Shown here: positions 23,817-32,691 of the stretch, piece after piece
Numbering within the stretch: position 1 is the first letter of the stretch
Layout: the number at the start of each line of letters is the position of its first letter
Origin: Citrobacter telavivensis
GTDB lineage: Bacteria; Pseudomonadota; Gammaproteobacteria; Enterobacterales; Enterobacteriaceae
Direction of reading: 5' to 3'
NCBI GenBank assembly: GCA_009363175.1
Contig: CP045205.1
Coordinates: 744,001-808,000, forward strand
Length of the DNA: 64,000 nt
Program-made: the position numbers and the translations under genes
Notes under the pieces: generated by a model
Told to the model about the DNA's origin: nothing
The model's database searches: none
Seen by the model: only the letters and a program-made list of their open reading frames with translations

Positions 23817-26318
23817 TTAAAGTTCAAGCTCATGTTGCAGTAGGTTGGCAATCGCGTCTGCAGACGCGGCGTTCACCAGCGCGTTGCGAAATTCTTCATG
23901 CATAATGCGACGGGCCAGGCGCGAGAAGATACGCATATGCTGGTCTCCCGCAGCGTGTTTGTTGAGCGTGAGCATGATGATGAACTGCGCCTCATCATCT
24001 CCCCAGCGTACGGGGGCTTTCAGGCGCGCGACGCTTATCGTGGACTGCTCAATATGCTCAGATTTGCTGTGCGGAATGGCGAAACTGAAGCCCAGTCCGG
24101 TGGAGAATACCGCCTCGCGGGCCCACAGATCGGCTTCCAGTTTGCGAGGGTAGCGGCAGCGGCTGGCGAGCAGCAGGTTGTCGGTCATCCCTTTGATCAC
24201 CTCTTCTTTGCTGCGCCAGTCGCTGTCGAGGGTGATGCACTGGGCGGTGACCAGCGGGGCATCCTGCTGCGTCATGCGGAACTGCGCCAGCAGATGCTCC
24301 ACTTCCAGCGACGTGCGACAGGCCATCGCCTGATTCAGTAACTGTCGGCAAGCGCGACTGTCGAGCTGTGCCATCCGCGCTTTGGCGGCAGGAATGGAGG
24401 GGGCGCTCATGCTGATTTCGTCCAGTCCCAGCCCGACCAGCAGCGGCAGAACGGAGCCTTTTGCCCCGAGTTCGCCACACAGGCCGATCCATTTCCCCTG
24501 ACGGTGTACTGCCTGCACCGCGAAATCCAGCGCGCGCAGGAAGGCCGGGTTCAGGCTGTTGTAATGGCGGGTGACTTTGGCGTTATCGCGGTCAACGGCC
24601 AGCAGGTATTGCGTCAGGTCGTTACTGCCGATGCTAAAGAAATCAATCTCTTCACAGCACTGATCGATGATGAACATTACTGACGGGACTTCCAGCATAA
24701 TGCCGAGCGGGATCTTTTCATCAAACGGGATCTGCTCATTGCGCAGCTGCTGTTTGGCTTCCGCCAGTTTCTCTTTAACCCACAGGATCTCTTCCATCGA
24801 GGAGATCATCGGGATCATGATTTTCAGACTACCGTGCGCCGAGGCGCGCAGGATCGATCGGAGCTGAGTGGTAAACAGTGCGGCGTATTCTTCATAGATA
24901 CGCACGGCGCGATAGCCGAGGAACGGGTTGGCTTCAGCGGGAATATTCAGGTAATCAACGGGTTTATCGCCGCCGATATCCATCGTGCGCACAATAATGC
25001 TGCGTCCCTGCGCGGATTCCAGCGCCTGGCAAAAAATGTTGTACAGCTCGTTCTCGCCTGGGGCGCAGATCCGGTCCATATACAGCATTTCGGTGCGAAA
25101 CAGACCGACTGCCTCCGCGCCGTTGCCAAATGCCGCCTGTGCTTCCACGGAGTGGGCGATGTTGGCGGCAACTTCCATTCGGATACCATCAGCCGTGCGC
25201 GCTTCCTGGGTCAACCAGACGCGCTGTTGCTCGCGCAGCGCCTCGTGCACGCGGGCTTCCTGCTGATAGTAGCGGCTGACCGGCTCGTCAGGCGCGACCA
25301 CCACCGCCCCTGCATTGCCGTCGATATAGACCTCTTGTTGCAGCCACGGGGTTAAGGCATCAGTCGTGACGCCAACCAGCGTTGGAATGTTGAATGAACG
25401 AGCCAGGATCACGGTGTGCGAGGTGGTACCGCCGCTTTTCAGCAGCAGGCCTTTGAGGAAGGTTTTGTCCAGTTCGAGGAACTGGCTGGGCGTCAATTCA
25501 TCCGCCATGCAGACGGTAGGTTGGGTCAGTTTTCCGGGGGCCGGAAAGCGTTTTTCGCCGTAGATGTGTTGCAGCAACTGGAAGCAGACGTCACGCACGT
25601 CCAGCGCGCGTTCCTGCAAATAGCTGCTGCTGGAACGAGCAAACTCTTCGCAGAAGTGGTTAGCGCTGTCGACAATCGCCTGTGCGCAGCTTAAGCCGCG
25701 AGAAACGCCCGTCAGCAGATGCTGACGCAAGGAGGTATCGCCTGCCAGCGAACGGTGGGCTTCCAGAATAGCGCTGGTGGCGCCGTCGCTGTCGAGCAAA
25801 CGAAATTCAATGTTTTTCACCAGTAGCGTTAAGCCGCGATCCAGCGCCGACTGCTCGCTTTCCACATCGCTTGCCGCAGGAAGTTCGCCGAGCGCATTGA
25901 GATCCAGCGAAGAGAGAAGCGTCAGGATGCCGCCCGCGCTGCCGCTGCAAACGCTGCGGGCGCGGAAAAGCTGCGGATTCAGGTGGGTCAGCGAGGCCGG
26001 TAGCGGTTCTAATTCGCTGTTGTTGACCTCAGCCAGCGGCGCATCGCAGTGGGGAAACTCGTCGCACAGCCACTGGCTCAGGCGCTGATGGGCATCGGCT
26101 TCATCCGCGCCGGTAATCAGCAACTGGCAATGGTCGCCGGCCAGCGTATCTGTGCCAATCAGCGCCAGCGCGCTCTTGGCGTTGCCTTTACGATCGGTTC
26201 GTAGGTTGTGCCACTCAATGTGTGAAGTAAAGGTATTACACAGTGTCTCAACATGGCTTGCCGGGCGTGCATGAACGCCATTGGGCAGCTCACAGGTAAA
26301 TTCCACAATCAGGGCCAT
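23817..26318 (-). CDS. ptsA: PtsA multiphosphoryl transfer protein (HPr-EI-EIIA)
   Basis: 833 residues, as in E. coli. A PTS fusion of three phosphocarriers: an HPr domain (phospho-His16 in NGVHARPAS), an Enzyme I domain (phospho-His301 in [16 protein letters not shown]-binding C-terminal barrel with ICNQ-type motifs) and a fructose-type EIIA domain (His near 750 in [10 protein letters not shown]). It can pass phosphate from PEP to the FrwB/FrwD EIIB proteins without the general PTS enzymes. It is divergent from frwC across a 308-base control region and followed closely by fsaB and gldA. Confidence 0.96.
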   Translation of the reverse strand: MALIVEFTCELPNGVHARPASHVETLCNTFTSHIEWHNLRTDRKGNAKSALALIGTDTLAGDHCQLLITGADEADAHQRLSQWLCDEFPHCDAPLAEVNNSELEPLPASLTHLNPQLFRARSVCSGSAGGILTLLSSLDLNALGELPAASDVESEQSALDRGLTLLVKNIEFRLLDSDGATSAILEAHRSLAGDTSLRQHLLTGVSRGLSCAQAIVDSANHFCEEFARSSSSYLQERALDVRDVCFQLLQHIYGEKRFPAPGKLTQPTVCMADELTPSQFLELDKTFLKGLLLKSGGTTSHTVILARSFNIPTLVGVTTDALTPWLQQEVYIDGNAGAVVVAPDEPVSRYYQQEARVHEALREQQRVWLTQEARTADGIRMEVAANIAHSVEAQAAFGNGAEAVGLFRTEMLYMDRICAPGENELYNIFCQALESAQGRSIIVRTMDIGGDKPVDYLNIPAEANPFLGYRAVRIYEEYAALFTTQLRSILRASAHGSLKIMIPMISSMEEILWVKEKLAEAKQQLRNEQIPFDEKIPLGIMLEVPSVMFIIDQCCEEIDFFSIGSNDLTQYLLAVDRDNAKVTRHYNSLNPAFLRALDFAVQAVHRQGKWIGLCGELGAKGSVLPLLVGLGLDEISMSAPSIPAAKARMAQLDSRACRQLLNQAMACRTSLEVEHLLAQFRMTQQDAPLVTAQCITLDSDWRSKEEVIKGMTDNLLLASRCRYPRKLEADLWAREAVFSTGLGFSFAIPHSKSEHIEQSTISVARLKAPVRWGDDEAQFIIMLTLNKHAAGDQHMRIFSRLARRIMHEEFRNALVNAASADAIANLLQHELEL

Positions 26319-26626
26319 TGCCTCTCTCCCATAACGGTTTTCTGCCTACAGGATAAAAGGCCTTGGTTGTTCGCTGCCATGTGACAATTCTGCCAAAAAC
26401 TGGACAAATGTAATGTAAGACGAAAAGTGGGAGATAGTTCACAAGTCGACGTGATATCCATAAATCCTCCTATTTCTCAACTTATGAGGCGGATCCCATT
26501 TTTGTACTGACATTACAAAAATCCAGTAAATGGCCTTTTTATCCACTGTCTGCGCTCTTGCGGATTGCCTATTGTTTTCCACAACAACGTTATGGACATG
26601 GGCAAACATGTGCCCGGGAGCGACTT
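26319..26626. promoter_or_regulatory. ptsA-frwC divergent control region
   Basis: A 308-base gap with no gene. It holds a 9-bp inverted repeat, ATTTTTGTA (26498-26506) and TACAAAAAT (26514-26522), separated by seven bases. The motif ACATTACA overlapping it (26510-26517) recurs in reverse as TGTAATGT at 26409-26416. These look like operator sites shared by the two divergent operons, with the AraC-type regulator YijO an obvious candidate. A TGTGACA like half a CRP site lies near the ptsA start. Confidence 0.45.
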
Positions 26627-27706
26627 ATGAATGAGTTGGTACAAATCCTGAAAAACACCCGTCAGCATCTGATGACGGGGGTGTCGCATATGATCCCCTT
26701 TGTGGTCGCGGGCGGCATATTACTGGCAGTCTCCGTCATGCTGTATGGCAAAGGCGCGGTGCCTGACGCCGCGACCGATCCGAATCTCAAAAAACTGTTT
26801 GATATCGGCGTGGCCGGGCTGACGCTGATGGTCCCTTTCCTCGCGGCGTACATCGGTTATTCCATTGCCGAACGCTCTGCCCTGGCACCGTGTGCGATTG
26901 GCGCCTGGGTGGGCAACAGCTTCGGCGCCGGGTTCTTCGGGGCGCTGATTGCCGGGATTATCGGCGGCATCGTTGTGCACTACCTGAAAAAAATCCCGGT
27001 TCATAAGGTGTTGCGTTCCGTGATGCCGATCTTCGTGATTCCTATCGTCGGGACCTTTATCACGGCGGGCATCATGATGTGGGGGCTGGGCGAACCCGTT
27101 GGCGCACTGACCGCCAGTCTGACCCAGTGGCTGCAGGGTATGCAGCAGGGCAGCATCGTGATGCTGGCGGTGATTATGGGACTGATGCTGGCCTTTGACA
27201 TGGGGGGCCCGATCAACAAGGTTGCCTACGCCTTTATGCTGATTTGCGTGGCGCAGGGGGTTTACACCGTGGTGGCCATTGCGGCTGTTGGGATCTGCGT
27301 GCCGCCGCTGGGCTTAGGGCTGGCGACGCTGGTGGGGCGTAAAAACTTCTCTTCTGAAGAACGCGAAGCCGGTAAAGCGGCGCTGGTGATGGGCTGTGTC
27401 GGCGTGACCGAAGGGGCGATTCCTTTCGCCGCCGCTGACCCGCTGCGCGTCATTCCTTCCATCATGCTGGGCTCGGCCTGTGGTGCGGTCACTGCGGCGC
27501 TGTTCGGCGCGCAGTGTTACGCCGGTTGGGGCGGACTGATCGTTCTGCCGGTGGTTGAAGGCAAACTGGGCTATGTCGCCGCGGTGGCGGTGGGGGCGGT
27601 GGTGACGGCTGTCTGTGTGAACGTGCTGAAAAGTCTGGCGCGCAAGAATGTCTCTCAGACCGACGAGAAAGAAGACGATCTGGATTTAGATTTTGAAATT
27701 AATTAA
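26627..27706 (+). CDS. frwC: fructose-like PTS EIIC component FrwC
   Basis: 359 residues with about eight to ten membrane segments. It is the membrane channel of the Frw phosphotransferase system. The conserved EIIC segments AYIGYSIAERSALAPC and GVTEGAIPFAAADP are present. I chose the ATG at 26627 (MNELVQILKN, as in E. coli) with GGGAG upstream; the open frame continues 23 codons further. frwB follows after 15 bases. The native substrate is probably a 1,5-anhydrohexitol rather than fructose, given the catabolic genes around it. Confidence 0.94.
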   Translation: MNELVQILKNTRQHLMTGVSHMIPFVVAGGILLAVSVMLYGKGAVPDAATDPNLKKLFDIGVAGLTLMVPFLAAYIGYSIAERSALAPCAIGAWVGNSFGAGFFGALIAGIIGGIVVHYLKKIPVHKVLRSVMPIFVIPIVGTFITAGIMMWGLGEPVGALTASLTQWLQGMQQGSIVMLAVIMGLMLAFDMGGPINKVAYAFMLICVAQGVYTVVAIAAVGICVPPLGLGLATLVGRKNFSSEEREAGKAALVMGCVGVTEGAIPFAAADPLRVIPSIMLGSACGAVTAALFGAQCYAGWGGLIVLPVVEGKLGYVAAVAVGAVVTAVCVNVLKSLARKNVSQTDEKEDDLDLDFEIN

Positions 27707-27721
27707 GTGAGGAGTGGCGTC

Positions 27722-28042
27722 ATGACGAAAATTATTGCAGTAACCGCATGTCCTTCAGGTGTTGCACATACTTATATGGCCGCTGAAGCGCTGGAAAGCG
27801 CAGCCAAAGCAAAAGGCTGGGAAGTGAAAGTTGAGACGCAGGGCTCGATTGGTCTGGAAAATGAACTGACGCCAGCCGATGTGGCGCAGGCCGATATCGT
27901 CATTCTGACCAAAGATATCGGTATCAAATTTGAAGAGCGTTTTGCAGGCAAAACCATCGTACGCGTCAACATCAGCGATGCGGTGAAACGCGCTGACGCG
28001 ATCATGAACAAGATTGGCGCGCATCTGGCGCAGACTGCGTAA
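27722..28042 (+). CDS. frwB: fructose-like PTS EIIB component FrwB
   Basis: 106 residues, as in E. coli. A cytoplasmic EIIB of the fructose family. The phosphocysteine is C10 in VTACPSGVAHTYMAAE. It receives phosphate from the PtsA EIIA domain and passes it to the sugar in FrwC. The start at 27722 is preceded by GAGGAG. A REP element and a long hairpin repeat separate it from pflD, so pflD may be expressed at a different level. Confidence 0.95.
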   Translation: MTKIIAVTACPSGVAHTYMAAEALESAAKAKGWEVKVETQGSIGLENELTPADVAQADIVILTKDIGIKFEERFAGKTIVRVNISDAVKRADAIMNKIGAHLAQTA

Positions 28043-28053
28043 CCGTTTTGTTT

Positions 28054-28084
28054 GCCGGATGGCGCTTCGCTTATCCGGCCTACG
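28054..28084. repeat. REP element
   Basis: GCCGGATGGCGC opposite TTATCCGGCCTACG, just after frwB. It differs by one base from the copy after metL. Confidence 0.85.
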
Positions 28085-28114
28085 AATCAGAGCAAGTTTT
28101 AAGTTTAAGGGGCA

Positions 28115-28245
28115 ACCTCATCAGGCGTCATCGTTGCAGGCAGTTTGAACACGGACAGCGCGCAGGAACCCGAGCGTACACGTAGTACGTGAGGGTTACG
28201 AGCACTGCCCAGGTTCAAAATGACAAATAAGATAGCCTGATAGGT
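28115..28245. repeat. long imperfect palindromic intergenic repeat
   Basis: A roughly 130-base element that folds on itself in layers: ATCAGGC (28120-28126) with GCCTGAT (28235-28241), TTTGAAC (28144-28150) with GTTCAAA (28213-28219), AACCC (28167-28171) with GGGTT (28193-28197), and CGTAC (28175-28179) with GTACG (28185-28189). From memory, closely similar sequences are scattered in enterobacterial intergenic regions, so it is probably a mobile miniature repeat rather than a gene. It lies between frwB and pflD. Confidence 0.55.
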
Positions 28246-28266
28246 TTGGCCCCACAGGAGTTCCTC

Positions 28267-30564
28267 ATGACCAACCGTATCCATCGTCTCAAAACCGCCC
28301 TTTTTAAAAATAACCGTGAAATCTCACTTGAGCGTGCTGTGTTGTATACCGCCAGCCATCAGCAGACAGAAGGGGAACCGGTCATTTTACGTCGGGCGAA
28401 AGCGACGGTTTATATCCTTGAGCATGTCGCGATTTCGATTCGTGATGAGGAACTGATTGCCGGCAACCGTACCGTTAAGCCGCGTGCGGGCATCATGTCG
28501 CCGGAAATGGACCCGTACTGGCTGCTCAAGGAGTTGGATCAGTTTCCGACCCGTCCCCAGGACCGTTTCGATATCAGCGAAGACGATAAACGGCTCTATC
28601 GCGATGTGCTTTTCCCTTACTGGGAAAAACGGTCAATGAAGGATTTCATCAACGGTCAGATGACGGATGAGGTCAAAGCCGCCGTCAGCACCCAGATTTT
28701 TAGCATCAACCAAACGGATAAGGGACAGGGACATATCATCATTGATTATCCACGTCTGCTGAATCACGGGCTGGGTGAACTGGTCGAGCAGATGCGCGTG
28801 CACTGCCAGCAGGCACCGGATAACGTCTTTTATCAGGCGGCGCTGCTACTGCTGGAGGCATCGCAGAGCCACATTCTGCGCTATGCCGTACTGGCGGAAA
28901 GTATGGCTGAACGCTGCCCGGACGCCACGCGTCGCCAGGAGTTGCTGACTATCGCCGCCAACTCGCGGCATAACGTGCAGCATAAGCCGCAAACTTTCTG
29001 GCAGGCGTGCCAGTTGTTCTGGTACATGAATATCATTTTGCAGTACGAGTCCAACGCCAGCTCGCTGTCGCTGGGCCGTTTCGATCGGTACATGCTGCCA
29101 TTTTATCAGGCGTCGCTGACGCAGGGGGAAGACCCCGCATTCCTGAAAGAGTTGCTCGAATCGCTGTGGGTGAAATGCAATGACATCGTGCTTCTGCGTT
29201 CGACCAGCAGCGCGCGTTATTTCGCCGGCTTCCCGACCGGGTATACCGCGCTACTCGGCGGCCTGACGGAAAATGGCCGCAGCGCGGTAAACGTGCTTTC
29301 GTTCCTCTGTCTGGATGCCTACCAGAGCGTGCAGTTACCCCAGCCGAATCTGGGCGTACGCACGAACGCGCTGATTGATACGCCGTTTCTGATGAAGACC
29401 GCCGAAACCATCCGTCTGGGGACCGGCATTCCGCAGATCTTTAATGACGAAGTGGTGATCCCGGCATTCCTCAACCGGGGCGTCTCGCTGGAAGATGCGC
29501 GTGATTACGCGGTGGTGGGGTGCGTGGAGTTGTCGATTCCGGGCAGAACCTACGGCCTGCACGATATCGCCATGTTCAACCTGTTGAAGGTTATGGAGAT
29601 AAGCCTCTATGAGAACGAAGGCAATCGCGAGCTGACCTGGGACGGACTGCTGGCGCATATTCGCGCCAAAATCAGCCACTACATCACGCTGATGGTGGAA
29701 GGCAGCAATATTTGTGATATCGGTCATCGCGACTGGGCGCCGGTGCCGCTGCTCTCCTCGTTTATCAGCGACTGTCTGGAGAAGGGATGTGACATCACCG
29801 ACGGCGGCGCGCGCTATAATTTCTCTGGGGTACAGGGTATTGGTATCGCCAATCTGAGCGACTCGCTGCATGCGCTGAACGGACTGGTGTTTGATCAGCA
29901 GCGCGTCAGTTTCGACGCATTGCTTGCGGTGTTGAAGGCCAACTTCGCCACGCCGGAAGGGGAAAAGATCCGCGCGAGGCTCATCAACCGCTTCCAGAAG
30001 TACGGTAATGACATTGATGAGGTGGACAACATCAGCGCCGAACTGCTGCGTTATTACTGCAAAGAGGTGGAGAAATACCAGAATCCGCGTGGCGGCCAGT
30101 TTACGCCAGGCTCTTATACCGTTTCTGCACACGTTCCGTTGGGGGCAGTGGTAGGGGCGACGCCGGACGGGCGTTTTTCCGGTGAACAACTGGCCGATGG
30201 CGGCCTGTCGCCGATGCTCGGGCAGGATATGCAGGGGCCGACGGCGGTACTGAAATCAGTCAGTAAACTGGATAACACGCTGCTGTCCAACGGGACGTTG
30301 CTGAACGTGAAGTTCACGCCCGCCACGCTGGAAGGAGAGGCGGGATTACGCAAGCTGTGTGATTTTTTGCGTGCCTTTACCCAGCTAAAATTGCAGCACA
30401 TTCAGTTTAACGTGGTGAATGCCGAAACGCTGCGGGAAGCACAGCTGCGACCCCAGGATTTCGCCGGGCTGGTGGTGCGCGTGGCGGGGTATAGTGCCTT
30501 CTTTGTCGAGCTGTCGAAGGAGATCCAGGATGACATCATTCGCCGCACCGCGCATCAGTTGTGA
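28267..30564 (+). CDS. pflD: glycyl radical enzyme PflD
   Basis: 765 residues, as in E. coli. Despite its name it is not a pyruvate formate-lyase: the active site is Cys419-Val-Glu421 (VVGCVELSIPG), the dehydratase/lyase type, and not the adjacent Cys-Cys pair of PFL. The glycyl radical site is G741 in RVAGYSAFF. As I recall, recent work on E. coli assigns ring-opening of 1,5-anhydromannitol-6-phosphate to 1-deoxy-fructose-6-phosphate. The start at 28267 has CAGGAG upstream. Its activase PflC overlaps its 3' end. Confidence 0.95.
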   Translation: MTNRIHRLKTALFKNNREISLERAVLYTASHQQTEGEPVILRRAKATVYILEHVAISIRDEELIAGNRTVKPRAGIMSPEMDPYWLLKELDQFPTRPQDRFDISEDDKRLYRDVLFPYWEKRSMKDFINGQMTDEVKAAVSTQIFSINQTDKGQGHIIIDYPRLLNHGLGELVEQMRVHCQQAPDNVFYQAALLLLEASQSHILRYAVLAESMAERCPDATRRQELLTIAANSRHNVQHKPQTFWQACQLFWYMNIILQYESNASSLSLGRFDRYMLPFYQASLTQGEDPAFLKELLESLWVKCNDIVLLRSTSSARYFAGFPTGYTALLGGLTENGRSAVNVLSFLCLDAYQSVQLPQPNLGVRTNALIDTPFLMKTAETIRLGTGIPQIFNDEVVIPAFLNRGVSLEDARDYAVVGCVELSIPGRTYGLHDIAMFNLLKVMEISLYENEGNRELTWDGLLAHIRAKISHYITLMVEGSNICDIGHRDWAPVPLLSSFISDCLEKGCDITDGGARYNFSGVQGIGIANLSDSLHALNGLVFDQQRVSFDALLAVLKANFATPEGEKIRARLINRFQKYGNDIDEVDNISAELLRYYCKEVEKYQNPRGGQFTPGSYTVSAHVPLGAVVGATPDGRFSGEQLADGGLSPMLGQDMQGPTAVLKSVSKLDNTLLSNGTLLNVKFTPATLEGEAGLRKLCDFLRAFTQLKLQHIQFNVVNAETLREAQLRPQDFAGLVVRVAGYSAFFVELSKEIQDDIIRRTAHQL

Positions 30565-31408
30565 GGTTGTGGAGTCGCGCGACGAGGAGGTTGCGCGCAT
30601 CTTCAATATTCAACGCTATTCGCTGAATGACGGTCAGGGGATCCGCACGGTGGTTTTTTTTAAAGGCTGCCCGCATACCTGCCCGTGGTGCGCTAATCCG
30701 GAATCTATCTCGCCACGGATTGAAACGGTGCGGCGGGAAAGTAAATGTCTGCACTGTTCGCCGTGTCTGCGTGATGCCGATGAATGCCCGTCCGGGGCGT
30801 TTGAGCGGATTGGTCGCGACATCACCCTGGATGAACTGGAACGTGAGGTGATGAAAGATGACGTTTTCTTTCGTACCTCTGGTGGTGGGGTGACGCTGTC
30901 GGGCGGCGAAGTGCTGATGCAGGCGGCCTTTGCTACGCGGTTCTTACAACGTCTGCGGCGCTGGGGTGTGCACTGTGCGATTGAAACGGCAGGCGATGCC
31001 CCCGCCCGTCGCCTGCTGCCGCTGGCGAAAACGTGTGATGAGGTACTGTTCGATTTAAAGATAATGGAGCCAGAACGGGCCCGTGAGATTGTGGCGATGA
31101 ACATGCCACGCGTGGTGGCGAATCTGCAAATGCTGGTGGAAGAGGGCGTGAACGTGATCCCCCGCTTGCCGCTGATCCCCGGCTACACGCTTACGCAGGA
31201 GAATATACAGCGTGCGCTGACGTTGCTGTTATCGCTTGGTATAAAGCAACTGCACCTGTTACCGTTTCATTTATACGGTGAACCGAAATACCGGTTGCTT
31301 GGGCAGCAATGGTCAATGAAGGACGTCCCTGCGCCAACGGAGCAGGTTGTCGCCCAGGTGCGTGAGATGGCGGAGAACGTTGGCTTTCAGGTCACAACAG
31401 GAGGGTAA
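30530..31408 (+). CDS. pflC: PflC, radical-SAM activase for PflD
   Basis: 292 residues. A glycyl-radical-enzyme activating protein that uses S-adenosylmethionine to place the radical on PflD. The radical-SAM cysteines are C47, C51 and C54 (CPHTCPWC), followed by extra cysteines (KCLHCSPC and DECPSG) of the ferredoxin-like insert and the TSGGGVTLSGGE SAM-binding motif. The ATG at 30530 follows GGAG and overlaps the end of pflD by 35 bases in another frame, so the two are translationally linked. Confidence 0.95.
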   Translation: MTSFAAPRISCEVVESRDEEVARIFNIQRYSLNDGQGIRTVVFFKGCPHTCPWCANPESISPRIETVRRESKCLHCSPCLRDADECPSGAFERIGRDITLDELEREVMKDDVFFRTSGGGVTLSGGEVLMQAAFATRFLQRLRRWGVHCAIETAGDAPARRLLPLAKTCDEVLFDLKIMEPERAREIVAMNMPRVVANLQMLVEEGVNVIPRLPLIPGYTLTQENIQRALTLLLSLGIKQLHLLPFHLYGEPKYRLLGQQWSMKDVPAPTEQVVAQVREMAENVGFQVTTGG

Positions 31409-31409
31409 T

Positions 31410-31766
31410 ATGTCCGTTTCAACAGGACGATATCTGGTCGCGGTGACGGCCTGCGTAAGCGGCGTGGCGCATACCTACATGGCGGCTGAACGACTGGAGA
31501 AGTTGTGCCAGCAGGAAAAGTGGACCATCAAGATTGAAACGCAGGGGGCGCTCGGCACGGAAAATCGCTTAACTGAAGATGATATCCGCCGGGCGGATGC
31601 CGTGCTGCTGATTACCGATATCGATCTGGCGGGCGCGGAGCGTTTCACCCAGTGCCGCTATGTCCAGTCCGGGATTAACGCCTTTCTGCGCGAACCGCAG
31701 CGTGTGATGAGCGCGGTACGTAAGCTACTTTCCGCTCCGCAATATACCCACCTTATTCTGGAGTAA
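31410..31766 (+). CDS. frwD: second fructose-like PTS EIIB protein FrwD
   Basis: 118 residues. It is similar to FrwB in length and motif: the phosphocysteine is kept in VTACVSGVAHTYMAAERLEKL. It is a free-standing second EIIB of the Frw system. The ATG at 31410 lies one base after the pflC stop and has GGAGGG upstream. The start differs slightly from E. coli (113 residues), adding a few N-terminal residues. Its 3' end overlaps the convergent yijO by 14 bases. Confidence 0.93.
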   Translation: MSVSTGRYLVAVTACVSGVAHTYMAAERLEKLCQQEKWTIKIETQGALGTENRLTEDDIRRADAVLLITDIDLAGAERFTQCRYVQSGINAFLREPQRVMSAVRKLLSAPQYTHLILE

Positions 31767-32604
31767 TCTGCTTTTCCGTTAGCTGGCTGTGATACTGACG
31801 ACGATATTCTGACGGTGAGCGTTCGGTATTTTTACGAAACAGGCGGCAAAAGTAGTTACTGTCGACAAATCCACAGGTGTGAGCCACCTCTTTGATCTTC
31901 AGATCGTAGCCTTTTAGCAATGCTTTCGCGTGCTCCAGTCGCATATGGTTCAGGTATTCGTTAAAGCCGGTGGCCCCGGTTTTTTGAAACAGGTGCGAGA
32001 GATAGTTCGGTGAGATATAGAACGCCTGCGCTACCGACTCCCGGGTAAGCGGTGATGCGTAACGCTCGTCAATGTAGTCGCGGATAGCCTCAAATAACGC
32101 CTGACTGCGTGAGGCGGTTTGAATCTGGCTGCCAAGCAGATCGCGACAGTGGCTGAGCAGGCTGGCGACAATCAACCGCGCTGTCTGCTGCTCCTGTGGT
32201 TGCATCTGCATTTCATTGAGCGTCTGTAACAGAAAGGAACCGATACGCGGTCCACGGCGCGCCACGTGCTGTTTGACCAGGTTCTGGTACGTTTTCCCGT
32301 CCCATTGCACAACGCTGAACCCCAACTGTTGTTTGCCAAACAGAATACTGAGCGTGATGACGGGCACTTGCCATCGCGGGAGGTTCCAACCGCCAGCCGG
32401 TACATAGAGCACATCGCAAGGCGTGAGCGTATCGGTAAGGCTGGCGTCGGCCAGTTCACCTTCCAGTACGATTTCCAGACGGGGAAAATCGACCTGATAC
32501 GCCAGTTCCGGGATGGGGGTGAGCGTACTGGCGAAGAAAATCTGGCGCAGCGGCGAGGGGCCATGAATCAGGCGGGAAAGAAGATGGCTGACGTCTTGAT
32601 ACAT
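31753..32604 (-). CDS. yijO: YijO, AraC-family regulator
   Basis: 283 residues, as in E. coli. An N-terminal cupin-like sensing domain is followed by two helix-turn-helix motifs typical of AraC (LTRESVAQAFYISPNYLSHL and IKEVAHTCGFVDSNYFCRLF). It is convergent with frwD. Its position at the end of the frw/pfl genes makes it the likely regulator of the cluster, although direct proof is not visible. The ATG at 32604 has AAGGGATC upstream; the frame is open 29 codons further. Confidence 0.92.
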   Translation of the reverse strand: MYQDVSHLLSRLIHGPSPLRQIFFASTLTPIPELAYQVDFPRLEIVLEGELADASLTDTLTPCDVLYVPAGGWNLPRWQVPVITLSILFGKQQLGFSVVQWDGKTYQNLVKQHVARRGPRIGSFLLQTLNEMQMQPQEQQTARLIVASLLSHCRDLLGSQIQTASRSQALFEAIRDYIDERYASPLTRESVAQAFYISPNYLSHLFQKTGATGFNEYLNHMRLEHAKALLKGYDLKIKEVAHTCGFVDSNYFCRLFRKNTERSPSEYRRQYHSQLTEKQITPE

Positions 32605-32657
32605 GATGATCCCTTGCGTTGCGCAGACAGGGAAACAGTAACCGCCATGGTGAAAAA

Positions 32658-32681
32658 AGGCCACTCTAAAAAGAGTGGCCT
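32658..32681 (-). terminator. eptC terminator
   Basis: AGGCCACTC (32658-32666) pairs with GAGTGGCCT (32673-32681). On the minus strand the stem is followed by six T. Confidence 0.88.
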
Positions 32682-32691
32682 GTTGAATCAC

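Noticed and set aside
29335..30189. 284-residue open frame on the minus strand opposite pflD
   Set aside because: It is a shadow of pflD with no ribosome-binding site and no recognisable domain.
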